DNA from: Timema cristinae
Taxonomy: Eukaryota > Arthropoda > Insecta > Phasmatodea > Timematidae
Direction of reading: 5' to 3'
Length of the DNA: 64,000 nt
NCBI GenBank assembly: GCA_039000515.1
Contig: JBCFYV010000849.1
Location: 1 to 64,000 of the forward strand
The first letter of the stretch is position 1. Each line of letters begins with the position of its first letter. The position numbers were made by a program, and so were the translations under genes. The notes beneath the pieces were generated by a model, which was not told the origin of the DNA, did no database searches, and was given only the letters and a program-made list of their open reading frames with translations. This document shows positions 45,201 through 57,650 of the stretch, in pieces.

Positions 45201-47194
45201 ATTTTTTTACGTGAATAAAATTTAAAATGAATAGAAAAAAAAATTTTTACGATCTTAATTATGTTTCTGCAATTATTATCTTAAATTAAAAATTTTTAAA
45301 TTTTATATTTTTTTTAAAATTTTTTTTTAGGGGGTTTGAATTTTTTTACTGTCAGTCAGACTTAGATTTTGGGTTTTTTATGGGTTTTTCCCGCAAGATA
45401 AATTTTATTGATTAATTACATTTTTTAACTTTAAAAAATTTTTTGGTTTTCTCTTTTTAATCAAAAGGCGTTTTTTCCCCAAATTATTTGGCCCGGGTTT
45501 TGGGGAAAACCCTGTGGCATAAAGGGTAAATTTTGAAAGCATTATATATAGCTTTTCCTTAAAAAACAACCCAAAAAAATAAGGGTTACAATTAATTTGA
45601 TTATATTGTTAAAAAATTTTATTTTTTTGAATATAAAATTTTCCCAAAAAAAATAATATTTATAAAAAAGGGTTTTTCCCAATATATTAAAAAAAATTTC
45701 ATTTTGAAAAAAGTCAAGGGGAATTAAATATTAAAATTTTAAGTTCCAAAAATAACGGGTTTTGAATATTAAAATTTTGTAAAATTTAAACAATAAAAAG
45801 GACTTTTTAAAAATTTTAAAAATATCTAAAGCAAAAGTATAAAGGGAAATTCGAAGACCAAACCCAAATTTAAAAATTTTCCCTTTTAAAAAAAGGGCTC
45901 AAAAAATTTAAAATGTGAGTTCCACAAGTTAAAAAGGGTTCTGAATTTTAAAAAAATTGTACTTTTTAAGTCAAAGGACTTTAACATTAAACAGCACAAA
46001 AAATTTTTCACCAAAGAATTCATCTGGGCCAAAAAATGCGACCCAAATTTTTACACGGTTTGAATTATTATTTTGTCACCAAAACTTAGTGAAAATATTG
46101 CTTATAAATGTTTTTGAATAAATTAATCAAAAAGTTTTTGCCACTATTTTGTGTTACACGAATAAAGAATGAAAAAAAAATTTAAATTTTTAATTTAAAA
46201 TAACAAAAGGGCCCATTCTCAAGTTTAAGGGACACAGGCCCCTTTGGGGTTGTGGGGGTTAGTAACTATTTCGAAAATTATAAATACATGCACATTGTAA
46301 ATAGCAAAATTTTATTTTGCATTTTTGTTGCATAAGGCTTATGAAGCTTTTTAAGTAAAAAAATTTAACCTTTTTGGGGGCCCCCACCTTTTAGTCCCTT
46401 TTTTTATAGCATTTTTAAATTTAAAACTTTATTGCCCAAAAAAAAAAAAATAAAATGAGTTTTAAAATGTTTTTTAAATTAAAATTTTACTTTTCACCTT
46501 AAGTCATATTTTAAGGTTAAAAAATTTAAAAAAATTTTAAATTAATTTATATACCCCCTTTTTTTAAAAAATTTTTTTTAAAACTCTTAAATTTGGGTTT
46601 AAGTAGTTGACAGTCTTATCTGTGTTTTTTAAAACCCTTAAAGGGGGAGAACCTTATGAAAAAACCCCCTATTTACCTTTGAAGACGGCCCCCCCCTTTG
46701 TGCGGGTACCCCCCTAAAACAAGTTTTTGGGGCCCAAAGCCATAACGAGATGGTGCTTCTTTTCCCCAATTAAATTTTAACGAAAAAAACCCCAACCCCA
46801 ACCCCTTTTAAAAGGGACTTGGTTTGGGGGGGGTTTTTTTAAAGGGAAAAAAACTTTAAAAAAAATTTTTTTTAGATAAAAAAAAATTAAAATTTTGTAA
46901 AAGGGTTTTATTTAACATACAAAAAAAGGAGGGTAGAAGGTCAAAGTTTACACACTTAACAAAACTTACCTTAAAGCTCAAAATTTAAAAAAACAAAATA
47001 AAGTAATTTTTGGGTATACGGGGGGTTTTTTTTTTATCTGGGAAAAAATGCGGGGTGTCAGCGATCAACCTTTTTTTGGTCCTTTTGGGGTTTTTTAAAT
47101 TCTTGCGTGAAACAACCCTTTTTTTGTCAAAAAACCCCCATTTTTTGTCCAGTTAGTTTATACCTCTTCCCCGGGAAAAAAGCCTTAGGCAAAT

Positions 47195-49260
47195 GTTTAA
47201 AAAACCCAGCTATAGTCCGTTAGTGTTATACCCATTGGCTGAAGAAGAGGCCTGATGTGTCAAGAAAACATTTAGCTATAGTTTCCCGTTAAAAGCTATC
47301 TACTTGCGCTGAAACGAAGCCTATTGAAAAAATCCCTCTGCTAACCCCGTCAGTTTTATATTCTTACTTGAAAAAAACCTTAGTGTCAATGGGTCAACCT
47401 CTAGCTTTAGTTTCCCATTGTTTATACAATTTGCAAAAAAAAGCCGGATAGTCAATACAATTTTATTAAAGCCCCTTTTTTTTTAAAAAACTCTTGTGAT
47501 GAAAAAAAGGCCTTTATGTGTAAAAAATCAACCTCTAGCTATAGTCCTTTTTGTATTACACTTTTTTTTTGTGCAAAAGAAAAAACCCTTTTAAAGTCAA
47601 GGGGGCCCAAACCTAGCTTTGTCCAGTCAGTGTTTGCTCTCTTGCATGAAAAAAAACCCTTTTTTGGGCAATAAAAAATTTAGCTAAGGCATTAAATGTT
47701 AACTTTTTTTGTGCAAAAAAAAGGCCTATTTTCAATAATCAATTTTTAAACCCTTTTGTCCTAATTTTGTTATACCTTCTGCAAAAAAAAGGGGCCCCAA
47801 TGGTCAAGATAATTTTTTTGCTATAGCCCCTTAGTTTTTAAAAACTCTTTTTTTGAAGAAGAGGCCTATGGGGTCAAATCAACCTCTAGCTTTAGTCCTT
47901 TTTGTGTTATACTCCTTGTCTAAAGAAGAGGCCTATGGTAAAAGATCAATCTCTACTAAAGTCCAGTTATGTTATACTCTCTTGTGCCGAAGAAGAGGCC
48001 CGAGTTTAAAAACAACCCAGCTTTTAAACCCCCCATTTTTATACTCTCTTATTTCTAAGAAAAAACCCCCATTTAAAAACCAACCCTATTTTTTAGCCCA
48101 GTTATGTTAACCTCTTACCTGAAAAGAACCCTTTTTGTGTCAGTGATTAATCTCCCAGCTAAGCCAGTTAGTGTTTTCCTCTTGGCTGAAAACAGGCCTG
48201 GGGCAAAAGACAACATTTAGCTATAGTCCGTTAAGCTATCTCTTTTCGTGAAGACGAAGCCTTAGGTCAATGATCAGCCTTACTATAGTCCACCCCCTTT
48301 TTTACTTTTACGTTGAAGAAAAAACTTTTTTTCAATATAAAACCCCATTTTAAATCCTATTGGTTAACAATTCTGCAAAGAAAGGCCCGGTTTTTGCTGA
48401 TCAATCTTAGTTATAGTCCATTATGTTATACCTCTTGGGATAAAAAAAGGTGATGGTCAAGACAATCTCTAGTTATAGCCCCCTTTTTTTTATATCTCTG
48501 TGTAAAAAAAAAGGGGGCCCGATGTTCAAGGGGGTCAATCTCTATTTTAGTCCATTGGTTTATACTTTTGTCTGAAAAGGGGCCTGATTGTCAATGATCA
48601 ACCTCTAGCTATAGTTTCCCGGGTTTTTATTATACTTTTTTGGGCTAAAAAAGAACCCCTTTTATTCAATGGCCCAAAACCTAGCTATGTCCAGTCAGTG
48701 TTATGCTCTCTTGCATGAAAAAAAACCTTATGTGTCAATGAAAAAATCTCTAGCAATAGGGGCATTAGTGTTATACTCTTTTGTCTAAAGAAGAGGCCGA
48801 TGTGTCAATGACAACCCTTAAAACTTTAGTCCTTTTTTAGTTTATTTTTTTGCTAAAAAAAAAGGGGCCCGATGTGTCAATGAAACAATCCTAGCATATT
48901 TCCTTGGGTTTTTTACTTTCTTTTGTTAAAAAAGAAACCGATTTTGTCAATGATTAAACTCTACTAAGTCCTTTTTGTGTTTTCTTTTGTGCTGAAGAAG
49001 AGGCCCCGATGGAAAAGATCAACCTCTGCTAAGTCCATTTTGTTTTATACCTCTTGTCTGAAGAAGGGGGCCTTAATTGTCATGTAAACCCCCCCACTAT
49101 AGTCCAGTTATGTTAACTCCTTTTGGGTGAAGAAGAGGCTGGATGGTCAATGATCAACTCTAGCTATAGCCCTTTTGTTTTTACTCACTTGAAATGAAAA
49201 AGGGGGGGCCGATGTGTCAATGATCAATCTCTAGCTATGTCCATTTATTGTTTTTACTTT
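47195..49260 (+). repeat. Satellite-like array, about 67-base units
   Basis: Roughly 30 units with recognisable pieces 'gaagaagaggcc', 'gtcaatgatcaa', 'ctctagctatagtcc' and 'gtgttatactctcttg' in fixed order. Adjacent intact 'gaagaagaggcc' starts at 47856, 47921 and 47989 give the period. Variation between units is mostly run-length change, so the true array may be far more uniform than shown. Confidence 0.78.
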
Positions 49261-52200
49261 TTTGGGAAAAAAGATGGATTTGGCGGTTTTGAAAATCACA
49301 AAAATGTTTTTGTTTTTTTTTAAATTATTGAACAAAAAAAATTTTAAAAATTTTTTTTTTTCCTTTAAATGTGTTTTTTTGCCTTAAGGGCCCCCTTTTT
49401 AAAAGGTTGTTAGAAATTATTCTATTTACGATGACCCAAATTGGGATTTTGGCTATTTAAAAAAAAAAATATGCCCCCCATTTTTTTTAGGGGGGAAAGG
49501 TAAAAAAAAAACAGGGAGGGAAAAAAAAGGGGCCCCCGACACAAAATGGTTTTTTAAATGAAAAAACCCAAAATTTTACATTTTATTTTTTTTTTTTTGG
49601 GGAATAAAGGGGGAAAAGGGTTTTTTTCCTCTTTAAGAAAATTTAATCGTTACCTACAATGCTGGGGTCAGGTTTTCATTTTATAAAAAAAACCCCAAGA
49701 GGGACCCCCTTTTGGGCCCTAAATTTAATTTTGGGGCCCCTCCTAATAGGGGGGCAAATTTTTTTTGAGGGAGTTTTATATAATAATAAAAGCTCTGGAA
49801 ATAACACAAGGAAAAAAAATTTACAAATTTGTTTACATTTTTTTTTAAATCCTCAAAATGCTTACTTGATGCGCAGCTTTTTAAAATTTTTAATATCGGT
49901 ACGCAGCACTTTTTTTTGCCGGAAAACAACACGACCGGGGGAAATTTAAAAAACAAGGGGGCGAAAATCCCCCTACCTCTCCCCATTTCCTATGGGGCTT
50001 ATATTAATCATGGGTTTATTATTTTTTTTTTTTTTGAGGGTTAAAGGGAAAAATTCCTCAATGATGATTTATCACACAAGACTTATAGTTTAAACTTATA
50101 TCAGAACAACACAACACCACCCCCGGGCCCCTTTTTTTAAAATCACCAAAAAGGGGAAACCCATATTTAACTAATAATGAATTTTTATGCTAGGCCGGAA
50201 TTTTTTCCACCCCCTTTTTAGCTCAAAAGAAGACACCTACGACGGGCCCCCAAAATTGTCAGATAGAGTTTTTTACTAGCCCCAACAAACTTATTACCCC
50301 CTTACTTGCTACGGGGGTTTTCCCCCTTAACTATATTTAAAAAATTTTTTTCTCAAACCTAAAAAAAACCCCCTTTAAAAAAAGTTAACTTGCTCTTGGT
50401 TGGACAAAAAATTTCGAGAAAAAATAGTAAATACTAGGGGATTGCCTATTTACAGTAAAATTTTTTAAATTTTCAAGAACTAGTTTTTTATAAATTCATT
50501 TTATAATTTTTGGGGAAATTTTTAAAACGGCTTTTTTTTAAAAAATTGTTTAATTAGAATACTAAGTTTTTTATGTTAAATTTTTCAAATTGATATTTAT
50601 TTAATAAAATTTTTTTTTTAATTTTAAAAATAAAAACCAATCCCCCCGGGCTTTATTTAACCCCCTTTTATGTGACCAATTTGCCATGATTTTTAAAAAA
50701 TTTATCCCTTTTTTTTTTTTCCAAGGGGGATGTTATATTTTTTATCACAATCATTCTGAAAATTTTTTTTAAAAAACTAATTAAAAAACTAAATTTAAAA
50801 AATTTTAAAAAACCGGGGTTTGAGGTGCATTCGGACCCCTTCCATTAACCTATTTTAAAAAAATTTTAGATCTGTGTGTGCGTAGTTTTTTTGGGCTTTC
50901 CCCACAGAAAAATATTTTTTTTTTTATTAAGTTTTTTTAAAAAAAAATCCTTTTTTTGAAAAAAAATTTTTTTTTTAAAACACCATGTGAATGGTAATTT
51001 TTTTTTTTGACCCGGGTTTTTACCCCAATTTTTTTAAATTTTTCCCAAAAAAAAAAAAAAAGCTTTTTAAAATTTTAAAAAATTTTTCGGAAAAAAAATT
51101 TTTTTTATTTTTTTTCTAATATATCTCTAAGGCAAACCACTTTTCGTTTTTTTAGGAAAATTTTCATATTTAGGAAAAGGTTCTCTCCCTTTAAAATGTA
51201 CCTTTTCCAAATAAAACATTTTATTTTTGCGTATTATTGATCTTATTTTGAGTTTTTTTTTCACTTCATTTTGAAACTATACATTTGAATTTTTTGGGGC
51301 AATACCCAAAAAATACAATTTCAAAAACTACAATTTAAAAATTTTAGGCCTAATAAAAACCCCCTTTACATTAAAAAAATTTTGGGGGCCCCAAAAAAAA
51401 TAAAAAAAAAATTTTTTGCCAAATAAAAGGGTCTTTTCAATTATTTTTATTGATTTTAGGGGGTCTTAGCTTTTAGATTTAATAAAAAAACAATGTGTAT
51501 AAACTTGGCCCCCGGGTTTTTATATGTAAACAATTGTCAATATACCATTAACTTTTATAAATTTTGCATGAAAAAAACTACTTTGTTTGTAAAAAAAAGT
51601 TTTTAATTCATTCACCTGGAATTTCAAATTTCCTCTAATTAAAAACTGGGTTTTTTTTTTCGCCGTGATTCCATGCCCCCAAACCGGAAAAAAACCTTTT
51701 TTTAAATTGCAATGCTAAAAAGTCGTAGGTGAAGTGACTTGAATAAAATTTTATGAAATATTCCCCAAACCAAATCCAAGTTTTTTTTATTTAAAAGAAA
51801 AAAAAAATTTATGTTGCAGAAAAAATGTAATACGTCAAGAAGGCTTTTTACCCAAACTTACTACCTGTTTTTGGGGTACCATTTTGATAATTACCCAAAA
51901 GGGTTTTTGGGATGGGGGAAGGGAAAGGGCAATTTGGGAGTTAAAACCCACTTTGGGTTTTGGGGGAAAGTGGGAAAAAACCCTTGGGGAAAAAACCCCC
52001 TCAGAAAACCAGCCCGGGGATTTGCCCCCCCACCCCCCCCCCTTGTTTTTCACCTAACAGGAAGTGACATTTTTGACAATCCCCACTTAAGTGGGTGAAA
52101 AGCCTTGTTTTTTTCAGGATAAAGGAAGTAGAGTATAAAAAAATTTTAAAAATTTATTATTTTAACTTTAAATATTTTTTTGGTAAAATTTGCATTGTAA

Positions 52201-53019
52201 AACCCCAAATTTTTTTTTTAAATCCAAGAAAAAAAATGACGAAAATTTGAATAAAATCAATTTTTTTTTAACCCCTTCTCTTTCCCCCAAAAAATGATGT
52301 TTACCACATTAATTAATTTGGGGGTTTAAGGAAAACCCCACCTATCATCCCCCCCAAATTTTAAAATTTTAAAAATTAAAATTTTTTAAAATTTTGTCTT
52401 TGAAAAAAAAGTTTTTTTCGGGGGAAAATTTTGCTTTTTAAAAGACAGTTAAGATTGCCAATTAATTTTTTTTTATTATATAAAATTTTTTAAAAAATTA
52501 CAAATGTGATACATTGTAAATTGCTAACAAACTATTTTTTAAATTGGGGTTTTTAAAAAAAATTGTTGAAAAAAAAAAAAAGCTTTTTTGATTTTCCTGC
52601 TTTTAGATTAAGATGATAAAAATACTTTTTTAACACATTTTGAAGAAACAGAAGAGGGGTTTTCAAGTTCTACTATTTTTTTGGCGTGATTACCAAAATC
52701 CTGCCCTTTTTGATGAACCCAAGCAGGTGGCAAATTTTTTTTCCACTGGGATGGGCCCCTCGAATCATTTGGATACCGATTTTTGGATTCAAGAACCCTT
52801 TTAAAAAATCAATGAAAATTTTTTTAAGGAGCTTAATTTATTATCCTGGTTCAAAAAAATTTAAAATTTTTTTAAAGATAATTTTAACCATACCAAGACC
52901 AGTAATTTTCACTTAACTGGAAAAGGGGGAAAAAAAAACCCGGGGAAATATTGTTAATGCATTTTTTTGAGGAAAAACCCTTTCCCCATATCAATCTAAA
53001 AAATTTAAAAAATACCGGG

Positions 53020-53100
53020 AAACCCCGGGGAACGAACCCGGGACCTTTGGGTTATACGCCTTTGCTTTACCACTGGCTATCCAGGATTCCCGTGTCCGGT
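53020..53100 (-). repeat. SINE family B head, damaged
   Basis: On the minus strand it reads as a tRNA-like head with an A-box-like 'ggatagccagtggtaaagc' and a B box ('cccgggttcg'). A plus-strand relative with 'cccgggttcgattcccgtg' lies at 53425-53453. Run-length damage blurs the boundaries. Confidence 0.5.
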
Positions 53101-56019
53101 TTTTTTTTTAAAATTTTAGAATTTACGGGGAGGTGTTATCCTCAAAAAAAGCATTAACAATTTTTCCCGGGATTGTTTCAATATAAATCAACCCATACAA
53201 TTATATATTTTAATTTTTTCCAAGGGGTTGAAAAAATTGCCAACTACCGAGTCGAAATGGCTTGGTGGTCTAGGCGGGTTTTTTGTGAAATCACGTGTTT
53301 ATAAAATGACACTCCGCACCCATCTTAACTCTCCCCTTAAAAAACTAGAGGAAGAAAAAACCCCTGGGCACGGGACGAACCCCGGGTACTCATGTAAAGA
53401 GCGGGGCCCGTACAAAACCAAGGGGTTCCCGGGTTCGATTCCCGTGTCCAGGTGTTTTTTTTAATTTTTTAGATTAACTGGAGAAATTAACTGTTTTTAA
53501 TGAAGGATTATAAAAAATTTAATGTTAACATTAGTTATTTTTATGTTTTTTTCTATTATTTTGTTTTTTACCTAGAATTTATCTCTTAACTGGATGTATA
53601 ACGTTATAATGAAGGGGCTATACGAAAAAAGGGTTTAAAATTTTGTTACATTTTTTTTTCTATTTAAAATTTTTAATTTTTTCTTTTTAATGGAATTTTT
53701 TTTCCCAAATTCGGGTTCGAATGAGGGGGTTTGAAGGATATTTTTTAAATTTTTATTCGAAAAAAAAGTGGATTGACTCAAAATATAAATTTTTAAAAAA
53801 CAGTCAACTTCGATTAAAAACTTTTTTTGGGGCCTTTAAAAAAGGGGGGGGTTTTTTTTCCCCCGGGTCGTTTTTTGGGAAATTTTTCAGATTTTGTTCC
53901 CCCCCTACCTTTTAACGAAAAAAAATTAATTTTTTAACGATAAAAAACGTGGGTCATCAAAAAAAATTTTTAAAATCCAAAAACCCAAAAAAGTAACCCC
54001 AAACAAAAAAAAATTTAAAAAATAGCATGGGGCGCAAAAAAATTTTTTACAAAATCAAACCCCAAAAGTAACCCCAAAAAAAGAAACGAAAAAACAATGG
54101 AAAAAAAAAAACCTGGCACGTGATGTGCGGCAGCGCCACGGGGAAAAAATTGTCTTTCTTGTGGGAGGGGGGGGAAGAGTTTTGTTCTATTGGCTGGCAA
54201 AATTTTGGGGGGGAGTCTTTTTTTTTCCTACCCCCCCAAATTTCCCAAAAAAACAGCGCCACAAAAATTTAAATTTCAATCAGGGCCTAAATAAATGCAA
54301 CAAAACATTTTCAGCCCATTTCCCCTTAAAATTTTAAAACCCTTTTTCCCCCCCTTTTTTACGGTTTTTCCCCCAAAAAAGGGTTTGTTACTTCGAGAGG
54401 GACCATTTCCCCGGGTCTAAATCGAGAGTTTTTTGTATAATGATTTATTTAAACCCCCCCTGGGGAAGGGGGATCAAGGTCAAAAAAAGTATTTTTCCAA
54501 AATTAAAATTTTTATCAAAGGCCCCCAAATTTTGCTTGACACGGCATAAATTGAGCCCCCTTTTTTTTTAATATTTATTGTTTGTGAATTGGAGTGACAA
54601 AACAAATATTGCAAGGGTTTTGATTAGTTAGTAAAAAAAAACAAAAAAATTTTATACAAAATAAACAAGTGTCAGATTCCTCACGGGTAAATAGGCTAGG
54701 GGGGGGGAAAAAAATAAAAGTTTCCAAGCTAATAGGGGGGGGAAACCCCCCAAAAAACAAAGGGTGGCTACACCCCCCTTTAGGGAGCACCCCCGGGTTT
54801 GGACACCGGATCGCTGGTACGTGTGCGGGGGGGACCATCATCCCCAAGGTACCAGGGTTTATACCCCCTTTGGGGTCCCCAAAGGGGCTGTAAGGTATTG
54901 ATAAGCTTTCCCCTTTTTTTATTTTTGCTCTGTCTCGCCTCCTAAGTAATTCCTTTAAGTTTTTTTTCCTCTTTTTAAATTTCTCCTCAACATACATTTT
55001 GAAATAGAGCAAGTCATTTAAAAAAACCATAAAAACCCAAGAGGACGTAAAATTTCAAACCCCCCCCCAAAAACTATATTTCCAGCCCCCACCCTTACCC
55101 CCGGCCCCAAAAACCCCCTTGAAAATTTTTCCCCCCCACAGCATAAAGAGGGGGGGGGTGGCATATTTTTAAAATTTTTTTTTCATGTCCGGGAAAAAGT
55201 GCGAAAAAAATTGAGGTAATTTATAAAACACAATGAAAACAAATAACCTCAATTTAAAAATTTTTTTGTTTTTTAAAATTTATAAAATTTTTGGGGACCC
55301 AATAATACTTTTAAAATAAACCTTTCTTTTTTTAAAAAAATTAATGAAAAATGGGGAAAAAGACTTGGGCGATTTTTTTTTGAACTGGGTGGGGTCATAG
55401 GTAAATTTTCTTTTTATTATGCTTTTTTAAAAAGGGGGAAACCTAACGGGTTTTGGTCCCCATTTTTTATATTGTAGTTTCCCAAAACATAGTAAAAAAA
55501 TAAATGGTTTTTTTTCTTACAACTTGGATATTAGTCAAAAAATTTTATGAAAAAAATTTCACATTGACTCCCCTTTGTAAATCTATTTTTCTCAGTTTTT
55601 TTTTTTTTTTTTTAAACCCATTTTTATGGTTTAAATTTTTAAAACTGTAAATCCTTTGATCCATATTGGGGAAACAGCCCCTTTTGGGTTTTTTGGGTCT
55701 TGATAACTGGGGGGTCGAAAAAGGGGTTTCTTATGAATTCCCCATTATTTTTTGGCAATGACACCTGAAAAACAAAAATCAATTTTTTTTATAAACCCAA
55801 AAAAAAAGTGCGGGGGATTCCACAAATTTAAAAAAAAATACTCCTCCCTTTTGATTTCTTTCCTTTTTTTAAAAACCTACAAACACTTCAATTAATAAAA
55901 GAATAAACTTTTGTCAGTTAAAAAAACCCCTTTACAGAAAAAATTTTTTATTGAAATCGAAAATTTGGGTTTTATTATATAAAAAAAGTTTTTTCTTTCC
56001 CCCCCCCAAAATTTTTTTA

Positions 56020-56160
56020 TTAGCCCGCGTCTTACTACCCATTCGGGGGTTATACGCAATACGCTAATTGTAATGGTAAGGGGGGGTTGTGAGATAAAAA
56101 AAGGACCACAGTTTAAAGTGGGGAAACCGGGAAACCCCGGGGGTGGCCTTTGGTTTTTCC
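56020..56160 (-). repeat. SINE family A copy, damaged
   Basis: Compare with 3505-3645: 'cgcgtcttactacccattcg' is intact, then 'ggttgtgagataaaaaaagg' replaces the normal 'gattgtgagatgaaatg' text, with G-, A- and C-runs lengthened. It serves as an internal control for sequence quality. Confidence 0.7.
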
Positions 56161-56394
56161 CCCTTCCAAAATTTTTTCAAAAGGGGGAAGGGGAAAGGGC
56201 CCTCAACTGAAGGATTAAATTTTTTTAATAACCCCAAAATAACCCCCCCTAAAGCAAAAATGCAAACTTAAGTAGGAAAACATAATCAGCCCCCAAGGGA
56301 AAAAAAAATTTTGCTTTAGCATAATTTTTTTTTCTGAAAAAAAAAAAAAACATAAAAACCAACACTGTTTCTTTCGATTTAATATTCTCTCAAT

Positions 56395-56545
56395 TGGGGG
56401 AAAGCCAGGCCCCCCCCGTGGTTCGGGTTCCCCTTAAACTGTAGGTCCTTTTTTCCCTTTTACTCAAAACCCCCCCCTTACACATTAGGAAAAAGGTTTT
56501 AATCCCCCGGGTTTTAAACTTTGGGGGTAAAAAAAATAATAAAAT
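56395..56545 (+). repeat. SINE family A copy, damaged
   Basis: Contains 'aagccaggcccccccc', 'gtggttcgggttcccc', 'aaactgtaggtcctt' and 'cacatta', matching 11370-11500 except for lengthened C-, T- and A-runs. Confidence 0.7.
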
Positions 56546-57650
56546 AAAAATTCTCTCACATCCCACCATAAGACCTTACTTATCAGGTAGCAAAGGTTTT
56601 TTTTTCAAGGGCCTATGTTTCAACAAAATTTTTTTTAAAAACTGTCACTAAAGGGTCTAAAGGAGCAAGAAAATTAATCAAAACCTTCCCTTTCTTTTTC
56701 ATTAGGGAAATTTTAAAAATTTTTTTATGTAATTTTTCCCCAAAAAAAAGTTTGCTGAATCAAAAAAAGACACTTTGAATTTAAGATGAAATTTTTAATA
56801 TAGAAACAAAACCCCTTTTTTTTTCAGACTATGGGTGGGGTATCATCAGTAAATACAAAAAAAATTTTTTTCAAATCAAGTCCATTATAATTTTTTTAAA
56901 TCTACAAAAAAAAAGTATCATTTTTGCCACAGTCATTTGAAGCTGGGGAATTAAAGCTTAATTTTTTTGGAAAATTTTTTTGGGTTTTAAAAAAAGGGGA
57001 AAGGGTCAAGTAGGAAAAAATTGGGGTTTCACTATCAATAAATTTAAAAATTTTTAAAAAGTTCTTTGGCAAATTTCGCAACTTTATTTACCTCATAGAT
57101 AGCCTTTTTCGGGATTTCAAGCTAAACAAAAAAAAAATTTATCAACACATCAACCCCCTTTTCAGGAGAGAAGGTGTTGCAAAAAAACAAGCGAAAAATA
57201 AAATGAAACACCCGGGGCCCCTTTAAATTTTAACACACTCAAAATGCCCACGGCCCCCAAAAAAACTGAACCTAGGTGTTTTTAAAAATTTTTTTTAAAA
57301 AGAAATAAATTTTAAATTTTACGTTAAAGGAGTTTAAATATGCTTGAAGCTAAAGATAAAAACATATAGAAGTGGCATTGGCCCGAGGGGGGTTTTTTTT
57401 TTTTAAATCCAAATGTTAAAAATATTACGTTTTTAGATTACGGGAAATGGGCCAAAAAAAATTTATCCCTAAAAAAAAAAATATGTACAAGAAATTAATA
57501 TAATTTTTTAGATTATTACACGCTAATCAAATAAAAGAAAATTCATAATGATTTAACTTTAACTAATCTATATACGCACCAAAAATTAAAAAAAAGTGAA
57601 CAAAAATTAAAAAAGGTGAAAATTGGCAAACACGTTTTATTAGAAAGTTT

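Larger units (their letters stand above)
39900..57650. other. Probable low-accuracy assembly block with inflated homopolymers
   Basis: Runs of all four bases are greatly over-represented, typically four to twelve long and stacked (A-runs against C-, G- and T-runs), while sequence before 39.8 kb and after about 57.7 kb is normal. The two SINE family A copies inside (56020-56160 and 56395-56545) show exactly this damage against clean copies elsewhere. Islands of normal-looking sequence remain (for example 43490-44060). Reading frames in this block are not reported as genes. Confidence 0.75.

Noticed and set aside
39900..57650. Numerous reading frames of 60-150 codons
   Set aside because: Homopolymer inflation produces K/F/P/G-rich frames on both strands; none has a domain motif.
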